DNA of 64,000 nt from Centrapalus pauciflorus (Eukaryota; Streptophyta; Magnoliopsida; Asterales; Asteraceae), in the NCBI GenBank assembly GCA_020465985.1, contig JAANYP010000722.1:809001-873000 (forward strand), in the 5' to 3' direction. Numbering within the stretch: the first letter of the stretch is position 1; each line of letters begins with the position of its first letter. The notes under the pieces are model-generated. The model was not told where the DNA came from and ran no database searches. It saw nothing but the letters and a program-made list of their open reading frames with translations. This document shows positions 47,501 to 56,300 of the stretch, piece after piece. A program made the position numbers and the translations under genes.

Positions 47501-48785
47501 CATAAGAATAGTGTTAACTCTTGCTGTCTCAAAAGGATGGGAGGTTCGACAACTGGATATTAATAATGCCTTCTTGAATGGGTTGTTAGAAGAAGATGTG
47601 TACATGGTTCAGCCAGAGGGGTTCGTTGATCCAGAAAAACCAAATTTTGTGTGTAAACTTGACAAGGCCATCTATGGACTCAAACAAGCACCCCGCGCTT
47701 GGTTTGATAGGCTCAAAAGCACGCTAGTTGATTGGGGTTTTAGTCATTCAAAGTGTGATGCATCTCTCTTCTTTCTCAAGACAAACAACACAATCTTATT
47801 TATACTTGTGTATGTTGATGATATTTTGATCACAGGCAATGACCGTGAACTTGTTCAAGCTTTCATTCACAAGTTAAATAACACATTTGCCTTGAAAGAC
47901 ATGGGGCCTCTACATCATTTTCTCGGCATTGAAGTACATAGAGATGAGACTGGAATGTTCCTCACGCAATCCAGATATATTAAAGACTTGCTGCAGAAAA
48001 CCAAGATGGAAAAGGTTAAATCCTGTCCAACTCCACTCGCTACAGGGAAACATTTGTCCAAAGAAGGTGGAGAAGCCATGAGAAATCCAACTCCTTACAG
48101 ACAGATTATAGGAGCTCTTCAGTACCTCACACACACTCGACCTGATATAGCGTATGTCGTTAACAAGTTGAGTCAATTTCTTGATCAGCCAACCTTGGTT
48201 CATTGGCAAGCAGTAAAAAGGGTCCTTCGGTATTTAAGTGGCACAATTTCATTTGGGTTACACATCATGTATAATGACAGACTCTGTTTAAGTGGTTTTT
48301 CTGATGCGGATTGGGCTAGTTGTCCGGATGATCGTCGATCAGTTGCGGGGTATTGTGTTTATTTTGGTGACACTTTGATTTCCTGGTCTTCAAAGAAACA
48401 GCAAGTTGTTGCCAGGTCAAGCACTGAATCTGAGTACAGGTCTTTAGCAAATCTTGCTGCAGAGTTGACGTGGATTACTTATCTCCTCAACGAATTCTCG
48501 TTTCCTCTACCTTCCAGGCCTATAGCATGGGTTGATAACTTAAATGCAGCTGCTCTTGCTTCAAATCCTGTGCATCATGCCCGAACGAAGCATATTGAAA
48601 TAGACGTTCACTTTGTGAGAGACATGGTTTTGAAAAAGGATCTAGAAATTCGATATGTTCCATCATATGATCAGATAGCAGATTGTCTAACAAAGGCACT
48701 CACAAACTCTCGGTTTCAATTCTTGCGTGACAAACTCGGTGTGATTGAATCACCCCTTCGCTTGAGGGGGGCAGTTAAAGTTTGA
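44544..48785 (+). CDS. Copia Gag-Pol polyprotein, 1413 aa, intact
   Basis: One continuous frame. Gag (UBN2-type, about residues 25-230, LDRTNYLLWE) and a CX2CX4HX4C knuckle near 284-297 (CQLCEKAGHTASAC). Aspartic protease with DTGASHH near 333. Integrase with an HHCC finger (WHRRLGHPS to CDACQFGK) and a core from DLWGPAPL. RT with KWVFKLKYN, LDINNAFLNG and YVDD near 1090. RNase H with SDADWASC near 1252 and SSTESEYRSL. Integrase before RT defines Ty1/copia. All key residues I can check are present. The last codons (GAVKV and the stop) run 13 bases into the 3' LTR. Confidence 0.97.
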   Translation: MATPPGTPSSSAPPLLPSPPNRNVPSQYTAIKLDRTNYLLWETMIMPIIRGHKLDGHVLGTKLCPSEFLPRTTPGTLVKSNPEYEEWLSNDQLLLGWLYSTMTPDIASQLMRKSTSKELWDAAKELSGAQTRARVVYYKAELQKTRKGGMKMEEYLTTMKAIADNLALAGNPIPMSDLVVQILSGLDTEYTPIVTLLTDKESVLWIDLQTTLLTYESRLEQLNTYQTEGLNLGHASAHFALHNSSTRSYNSSNGRGQNRSTYSNRGARGRFRGRGGRNNGNRVVCQLCEKAGHTASACWNRFDHNFMGNAASPNPNVLMATPEIIEDPSWYADTGASHHVTNNPQNLEQKQDYNGKNSLVVANGSKLGISHIGNTKFPTKLNDLSINHVLCVPKVTKNLLSVSQLVSDNNVTTLFDSSGCFVKDKQTGLVMLKGKLEDGLYKLEVAPLSKKSTPSHLNPRFVSFSSKLPSESSMDVWHRRLGHPSNRVMFQVLKECNFGSAINNINFCDACQFGKSHALPFKHSLSQAKKVLDLIHTDLWGPAPLLSSSGYRFYIHFIDDFSRFTWIYPLKVKSDAAQAFIHFKNLVENQFGTKIKQLYADCGTEYLSFSQVVQKSGILFKHTCPYTSLQNGRAERKHRHIVEMGLTLLAQAKMPLKYWWQAFESAVYLINRLPTPVLHNMSPMQRLFNKVPDHSFLKVFGCSCFPCLRPYQTHKFQFHSTKCVFLGYSESFKGYRCLSSTGKIYVSRHVVFNEKEFPFADGFLNTKTSSSPVLVSSPLSWHMMSNESSNGVISPHIDHQQASSVASPNSGASTLRSPREPSQIEAVSPPPVTEPDQPDIGTVSVAASGETQFNEHPMITRGKSGICKPKVTFTGVVQATGPPDEHETPDALDTTEPQSTSAALNNGNWKHAMQAEYQALMQNKTWHLVAPSSEQSLVGSKWVFKLKYNTDGSISRHKARLVAKGFHQTPGVDYFETFSPVIKPTTIRIVLTLAVSKGWEVRQLDINNAFLNGLLEEDVYMVQPEGFVDPEKPNFVCKLDKAIYGLKQAPRAWFDRLKSTLVDWGFSHSKCDASLFFLKTNNTILFILVYVDDILITGNDRELVQAFIHKLNNTFALKDMGPLHHFLGIEVHRDETGMFLTQSRYIKDLLQKTKMEKVKSCPTPLATGKHLSKEGGEAMRNPTPYRQIIGALQYLTHTRPDIAYVVNKLSQFLDQPTLVHWQAVKRVLRYLSGTISFGLHIMYNDRLCLSGFSDADWASCPDDRRSVAGYCVYFGDTLISWSSKKQQVVARSSTESEYRSLANLAAELTWITYLLNEFSFPLPSRPIAWVDNLNAAALASNPVHHARTKHIEIDVHFVRDMVLKKDLEIRYVPSYDQIADCLTKALTNSRFQFLRDKLGVIESPLRLRGAVKV
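48764..48771 (+). other. Polypurine tract of the copia element
   Basis: GAGGGGGG one base before the 3' LTR. It primes plus-strand synthesis and also encodes the LRGA end of Pol. Confidence 0.85.
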
Positions 48786-49026
48786 CTTGCTCAGCCTCAA
48801 TTCCAAGACTATAGCAAAATACCAACTAATTTGACTTTGTCATGAGAAGTTGAGCACGTGGGTTGTCCCTATCTTCAAGGCTAAAATCCCAATTATATTT
48901 CCTGTAATTTCTGTAAAGTAGTTTGTAACCTTTCTCTATATATTGATGAATGAAATATCTAGGTGGTCACTTGTACCATTTACCAAAAAAACCTCTCCTC
49001 TTGTTCAACCCTAAATTTTTCTTATT
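48773..49026 (+). repeat. 3' LTR of the copia element
   Basis: Identical to 44236-44489. Followed directly by the TATTC duplication. Confidence 0.97.
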
Positions 49027-49623
49027 TATTCTGTTTTCTCTGTATCCAGAACTGAATATCAAAGTTATGCCTATGAAACTCCAAATATCGATTTCCCAAT
49101 TTTATCACCAAACTATTCTTGAATCGATCAAAATTAAAATCAAATACAGACCGACCGACTCCCACATTCTTGAATCGATACCCCAAAATGAAGCCAGACA
49201 ACCCTACAATCACCATTGATGGCTTACTTCCTATTCAAACAAGCATACTCTCTGATGATAAAATCAATTGAAGAAATGAAGAATTTTTACGAAGAGAATA
49301 TACAGAGACTACATCTTTGCACATAACTAATTGCATTTCTAGAAGAGAACCAATAGAAACCATATTTGCACATAAAACTAGGTTTAACATATTGGAACAC
49401 AATCAATCAGCTCTGAATCGTACAGAAAAAAAAAAAAAAAACACCTTAAGCAATTACCTTTAACTATGATCTTGAAATGAAAGCGAAGAATCTCGTTTTC
49501 TCTTTATGATGGTCATCTTTTGACAATGCAATCGAATCTCGTTCTCGACAGTCATCATATCCTTTTTCGAGTGGGATTTATACTATTTCAAATTGTAAAT
49601 TGTGACTAATTTTCTGGGATTAT
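49027..49623. other. Continuation of the copia target site, no gene seen
   Basis: Includes an A(17) run at about 49425-49441. No supported frame. It lies upstream of the expansin pseudogene. Confidence 0.4.
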
Positions 49624-49928
49624 GGATAAGGGGGTGCTTGTGGATATGGAAACTTGGTCACTAATGGGTACGGAACTGATACAGCAGCATTAAGCTCGAC
49701 GATCTATAGCAATGGATACGCATGTGGCCAATGTTTTCAGATTCGGTGTGTCCGACTAAGTCTGCATGGCGTTACAAAGGTATAGCTACCATCACAGTCA
49801 CAGCTACAAACCTCTGCCCACCCAACTGGTCCCAGGACCTAAACAACGGTGGATGGTGTAATCCCCCAAGAACCCATTTCGATATGGCTAAGGCCTTCAT
49901 GAAAATCGCACAATGGAAGGCCGGTATT

Positions 49929-50484
49929 AGGGCATCACAAAAAAAACTCATATCCAATAGGGAATGAAAGACACTTTAATCCCGAACCCGATCCCGATTA
50001 TATTTTATGTTTCAATATAGATTATTATATATATTTAACTTTACAACGTAAATTATTCATTACATCTTATATAATACATTAAATATTATTGTATATGACT
50101 TTTATATAATTTAAAATACTATTAATTTTTTCATTTTAGTGGTTTTATAAATCTTTTGCAAACATTTTTTTGATTTAGTTTCATAATAAATTATAAATTA
50201 TATATATAAATAACTCAAATATGTTTGAATTGATTTGTTTTAAAGTTTATTTACATAAATTTTTCTACTAAATTACTATTTATAATTTAAACTTAATAAT
50301 CATTTAAGTACTTTAAAACCCGATTCCCCTACGGGATCCCCGATTGGGACGGGGATGGGGATAGAAACTCATTCCCCGACGGGGATGGGCCAGGATAGGG
50401 GAGAAGATTAAGAAGCAGGGATGAGGATGAGAACTTAGATCTCCGCCCCGCCCCGCCCCGCCCCGCCCCGCCCCGTTGCCATGC
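49929..50484. mobile_element. hAT-type insertion in the expansin pseudogene
   Basis: Flanked by the 8-bp direct repeat CCGGTATT (49921-49928 and 50485-50492). Removing it together with one repeat restores the expansin reading AGIVPI. Ends AGGGCATCAC and, inverted, GCATGGCAAC. The right third is rich in CCCCGACGGGGATGGG-like motifs. Confidence 0.8.
50443..50475. repeat. (CCCCG)6 tandem repeat
   Basis: Six pentanucleotide copies near the right end of the hAT-type element. The minus strand is GGGGC repeats able to form a G-quadruplex. Confidence 0.95.
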
Positions 50485-50859
50485 CCGGTATTGTCCCCAT
50501 CATGTAGCGCAGGTACAAAAAGTTCTTTCTTTCTAAACCATCAATGCAACAATTGATGCAGAAATTAAACTACACTCCAATGATTTCTTTCTTTCTTTTT
50601 TTCAATGTTTGTTGTAGGGTACTGTGTTAGGAGTGGGGGATCAGGTTTTCGTTCTGTGATGAATGTTGGTGGTGCTGGTGATATTAGCCAAATGTGGGTC
50701 AAAGGGACCAACACCGCATGGATCAACATGAGCCACAATTAGGGAGCCTCGTACCAAGCCTTTGCAACTCTTAGTGGTCAAGCCTTGTCTTTCAAGCTAA
50801 CCTGCAACACCACCAAAGTTACCAAACAGACCATTACGGCTACCCAATCTTTATGAAAC

Positions 50860-52520
50860 CCAAACTCATTCCATACCTTAAAAACTCACCAAACAAACGC
50901 ACCCTAATTGGTTATAGACTACCCAAAAGTTTTGTCTTTTTCCCTCAACAGAAACTTTTGAACATTACCAGTCGAATTTCTTGGAAAATCCTTGCAAATA
51001 ACAGTACGAGGTGCCAGGTAATGTGGCATGCGATCTCGACAGTATTGGATGATTTCGTCACCATCAACATCGATCTTAACAACATCTTTCAACTTCACGA
51101 ATGCACAAGGTAGTTGACCCCAATGTAGTGAAGTTGTTGGTATGTTCAGTTTGATCTATAGGCAGTCGTGCCTTTGGGGCATCGTCCCGCATACTAAGTG
51201 TAATAAGTTGATTATTAGATTAGATCTAAGTTATTTATTCACATGTTTTTGTTAAAGCAAAGGGTATGCCCAAGCCCAAAAGGGTTGGCCTTGCCACCTC
51301 GGCTGGAGGCCGGCGGCTACACCATCCCCCTCTTCGGCCCCAGCTTCATTCCACCCATCCACGGCCTTGCCGCACTCAACGACTTCATTTTTTTCATCTC
51401 AACGGTCATTTGACCGTTTAATTTTTAAAAAAAATCACTCTATAAATATTTCACTCCAATACATTACATTCTTACACCTTTCAATCTATACACTCTCAAA
51501 TTTCTCTCTTTCAATTTAAACTCTCATACACCTCTCAACTTTATATTTTACCATCTTTTACAGTTTTACTTTCATTTTATTTTTATTATGATGAAACCGT
51601 ATACGTCTTCGTCCTCAATTCCTCATTGTCATCACCATCTTCGGAGTCATCGGAAGACGAATATGAACGTACTCAACAAGTCCTTGAAACATTTTTACAT
51701 GCCACCTCTGCGCAATTTAATCAACTTAGACGAAGAATTGTAATTCAGATTGACCGTACATTTGCAAATGAACGTCGTCATTGTCATCTTCAGGTTGATT
51801 GATTCGAAGAAACATACAATAACCTTCGATCAAATCTCGTGGAACATATTGCAATTTCTCAATACCAAATTCAGACGACTAATTTGTATCTTTTTAATTT
51901 TCATCTAGTTTTTTACCAGTACTTAGTTTCGTTTAGATTTTTTTTATTGTTATGTATTTTTATTATTTTTAATTAGGTAGTTTTTTAATTTTTAATTATG
52001 TAATAGTTTTAAATATTTATGAAATTAATTATTTAGTTTTAATTTTTTTTTTATTAATTAAAATGAATTTCTTTTAAAATATTAAGAAAAGTGAAAATGT
52101 TAGAAAATTGAGTATTTCCAACTTAGAAATGTGAGAAAGATGGAGAGAGAAAATCTGACGTGACGCTGACTCGCTGAGGTGTACAGAAAGGTGTGGAAAG
52201 TGAAAGATGGGTACTTCCATCTCCCTTAGAGGGAAGGGTATACCCTCCCCGCTGGACAGGGAGGACCCTTCACTTCATCATCCTGATCGGCTACAACAGC
52301 CCTCTGTCCCGGCCCCGCGCCTTGGCTTCTCTACCCCGCAACGATCTTTCTTCCTTCTATCTTCCTTCTCTCTTTAAATTAAATAGGTTAAGGTGTTTGG
52401 ATAAAAATATGGGCATTTCCGACGTAGAAAGATGGAAGGAATGGAGAGAGAAAATCTGATGTGATGCTAAGGTGTACAAAATGACTGGAATGGTGAAAGG
52501 ATGGTATAATCTTCACCCTT
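50860..52520. other. No gene assigned; possible degenerate DNA transposon
   Basis: GC-rich patches at 51260-51400 and 52200-52350 border AT-rich DNA. An imperfect direct repeat (GATGGAGAGAGAAAATCTGA at 52139 and a similar copy at 52440) lies at the right. A broken frame near 51640-51790 gives EDEYERTQQVLETF and RTFANERR, vaguely like the N-terminus of plant Harbinger-type proteins, too weak to call. Confidence 0.3.
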
Positions 52521-53326
52521 ATGATTAGAGGTTTAAAACTCGCATTTAGAAAGAACTTTTCTTCGTATGTATACATTATTGTTTTCCTTGTGGTTTAAAA
52601 AACTAATAAATGCATGGGATGTTTGTCTATTACTTTTCTAATTGAGAAGACTTTATATAAGAATAACATGATAAGAAGTTAGAAAGGAGATAAGAAAATA
52701 CAAGAAAGTGAGATATTACAAATCCAAACTCAACCAATACTTGTTGAATACACTTTAAGCAAAGGAAAGAAATGATAAAATATAGAGGCATTTTTGAGTT
52801 ATTAAATTATCCATATCAAACAAATGAACAATATAAGAATATTACTTTAAATAAAATACAGACCTTTCAGGTTAGCTAATCTAAATCTCACGTGGATTGA
52901 ATGATATCTTCATCGAAATTTCAGGATCATATGCCTAAAGCTACCATCAATTTTCATCATAAATTTCAAGGACGTCAAACTTTTGGCTCAAATATTAGAC
53001 AAAACAACAGATGCAAATAAAATAAAAGGAAAATTAAGTTTGTAAATATATATGTTCCAATGAAAAAATACAACACATGTATCCACATCTATCTACAACT
53101 TATCACATACCACATCTAATTATTTCACAATCTAAAAAAACATGAATATTAGCTTCATGCATTAGCGAACATATCACATACCACATCTAATTATTTCACA
53201 ATCAAAATAATTTGAATGCCTAGCTTATCGTCGTCATCCATGATAAAATTCATCTTGATATAGTTCTATTCGGATCTCGTTTCTGATTGAGATCCAAAAA
53301 TGTCCCAACGTGTCATGTTTGTTGAT

Positions 53327-56300
53327 TTAAGCCTTTAGACTCCCATCATCGCCCACTCGACCATTCAATGGATCTTCCGACCATGGAATCGATGTCATTG
53401 GTGAAAAACAACATGAGCAGTCTTCATGGCACGGCATTGGTATTTTATTGGTTGGTATTATGGGTTTAGTCCTAGATAAGGACTCACCTGTTTCTTTAAG
53501 TGGACCCCAACATTCCACCCTATTAAATTCCGGAACGTTGGAGTGAAAATAAACCCAAACCAAAGCTTCTTGTAGCTCTGGATGATTGTTTAATAAATTT
53601 CCATCTCCATAAGCAAATGCCTTCAACACCTGTAGTTGAACCTTATGCATTAAATGTTGTACAGAAAGGGTATCTATATTTTTTTTAAGGGAGTGTTGTA
53701 CATTGTGCATTGATTGGTTGTACATACCAGGGGTAATTCTTTGGTGAAAATGAAGAATCTAAGGCGTGCACATAAGTCTAGAAGAAAATGTCCTCCACTT
53801 ATGTGACAATGAACATGAAGAGACATGTTTTCTTTCACTTTTCTCCATTCTGCCACCACTTCATCCCTGTAGAACTTGTTATACCACCCTTGTAACTGCC
53901 ATAAAAACCCAATATTATTATAATTAGGCAAACCCGGTTCTTGGGCAATATGGGCTATGGCACAAAACCCAAATTTTTGTAGGGCCTCAAAAAAATTAAC
54001 CTATGTATATATATTAGTTGGTACAACCTAAAATCTATAGTAATCTTTATAATATTAGTGAACTTTATAAATATATATAAATGACATTCTTTTATGATTA
54101 TTGCTCAGGCCTTTAGAATCATGATTGACAACCTACTTAACTTTATAAATATATATATACGGCCTATTTTATAAAAATTGTTCAGGGTCTTCAAAATCTA
54201 AGTGACGGTCCTGAAATTACATATTTGCCTTTATGTTGGAAAAATACCTTCGATTGCATTTGGGCAAATACCAATCCAAAGGAAAAAGAACTACGATCTT
54301 AATTTCAAGATTGGTTTATCCATATGTGATTTTTTTTTACTTTCTTAAAAGATACGATTTGTTTTCTGTTTTTGGAACTCGACAACAACAACGATGAATT
54401 ATAAGTTGGTTTTCGTTGCGGTTATAAAGTCTAAGTTGAGTTTGGATAAGAATGCGAATACAATCTGTTATTTTACCATTTAGCGATACTCAAATTTGAT
54501 AGTTGTGGCGAAGAAAGATAGCTTACTCAAATTGATTACCACTTAATATTATATTTTGATTTAATTTAGGTTTTACACAAAAACCTTCAAGTTGGATCAT
54601 TTTTGTGATCAAACTTTAAACTATTTTTATTGTCACAAAAAACCTCCAACCGACTAAAATCTCACGAAATCAGCATGTTAACTATTGAAAACAGTTACCT
54701 TCATCTCTGACGAGTCCTCTGGCAACCGATTAGGTTTCTAGTTTAGGGTTAGATACACTTAAACATCCGATGGTGACACCTCCACCTCCACCTCCACCTC
54801 CACCTCTGATGAGGCCTCCATCAACCCTTGAAGCTTCGACTTGTTCATCCTCAGATTGTTGATTTAAATTTTTTATTCAATCTCTTAGGCCTTAGATTGT
54901 TGATTTATTTTTTATTTTTCATCTGAAATCATTTGTTTTTTGGAGAGTTACCGGATAAAGTGGTGGCCGTTTTTTTAGGAAAGTCATTATTTTGATAAGT
55001 TTTAATCGGACAGGGTTCTTTTTTTTGCAACAAAAATGGTTAGGGATTTTAACTCCAAAAATTATCCAACTGACTTTATTAAAATATATTCAGAATGATT
55101 TTAATATTTCTTTTATTTAATAAAATCTCAACTTAACTCTTTATGTGAGAACTTTAAGGGGGCGTTTGGTTCGCAGATTTTTTTCCTTGGGATTTGCATT
55201 TTGTCAAAGGATTTGCATTATGCAGCATTTGCATTTGTCAGGATTTTGTTAAAGAATCTACATTATATTTTATAAAAAAATTTTAATCTGAAAAATGCAA
55301 GGTAACTGGGATTTAAAATCCTAGGGGCGAGGCTGGGTTTTTAAATAACAAAGAAGGAAGGGATTTCAGAAATCCTGGGATTTTAAATCCTTACTGAAAT
55401 CTGCGAACCAAACACAGGATTTTAAATGCAAATCCCAGAGAATCCCAGGAAATCCGCGAACCAAACGCCCCCTAAATTTTTATTTCATATTAATTGGTTT
55501 ATTTAATTTCGCAAATTTTATAAAGATAAATATAGGCTAGAGTTCTTGTACAATAAAAATCAATAAATCTATTAATCAAAGGGTTCGTATCAAAAAATAT
55601 ATGCAAAAAAGTTTTATACTTTTATATTTTTATTCATTTGGTTCTTTTTCTTATTTGAGTAAATATATTTTTTTGTCTTACTTACTTTGGTCCCTTTATC
55701 ATATTTTTCCTAGGGTTTTGTGCAAAAAACCTTGAAGTTGTCATATTTTTTTCTAAAAAAAACCCTAATAATTTTTCATTACGCAAAAAAAACTAACGGG
55801 TAAACTCTTACAAACTTAGAGTGATACCGGTTATAATGGGTTGTCATGCTAACGTGGCACTCATGTGGCGTCTACATGGCTAACTCGACTTACATGATGC
55901 CTTCGTGACATCACATGTATAATTTTTAAATTGTATTATTTCATAAAAACCCCTAAGTTGGTCATTTTTTCCGATTAAAACTCTTAACCATTTTAAACAT
56001 TGGTCGGCGATCAGTGGTCTTGACTGGTGGTAAGCAGTCGACGCTCTTCACTAGTGGCCTCATGATATCGTTTTTGTTTGTCTTTTGCCTCACCCTGCGC
56101 CCCAAGCTCAGAAATCGAAGGTGGGTATCAACAATCCATTCCCAGTTTATGTTGAAAAGGTTGCGATTCCAAATCATTCATCACTTGTGTACCTATTTAT
56201 GATTTGGTTCAACAATCCATTCCCAGTTTCAAATTTGATCAAAGAAAGAGGAGGGGATCGGAGGTGGTGAGTTTTGACCGAAGAATGTATCAGAAGTGGG

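Larger units (their letters stand above)
44236..49026 (+). mobile_element. Ty1/copia LTR retrotransposon, complete and apparently intact (4791 bp)
   Basis: Two 254-bp LTRs, identical by eye, enclose one 1413-codon gag-pol ORF. Flanking 5-bp duplication TATTC at 44231-44235 and 49027-49031. Short LTRs, size and Gag type suggest the Ale/Retrofit lineage (inferred). With no LTR differences and no frame break, this looks like a recent, possibly still competent insertion. The duplication fixes the LTR ends as AG at the 5' end and TT at the 3' end instead of TG and CA. Confidence 0.97.
49626..50855 (+). pseudogene. Alpha-expansin pseudogene, two exon remnants
   Basis: The first part reads GGACGYGNLVTNGYGTDTAA and later CPPNW, GGWCNPPRTHFDMA and KIAQWKAGI, the cysteine-rich GH45-like domain 1 of EXPA proteins. 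After a short intron (50513-50617, AG|GTAC to TTGTAG|GG) the second domain appears as NVGGAGDI, WVKGTNTAWINMS and LSGQALSFKLT. Lesions: loss of the N-terminus and signal peptide, a frameshift in domain 1 near 49770, a 556-bp transposon inside the AGI codons, stops at 50505-50507 and in the next exon, a deletion in domain 2, TAG in place of a Trp codon near 50738, and no recognisable C-terminus. No product is expected. An active copy would loosen cell walls. Confidence 0.88.
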
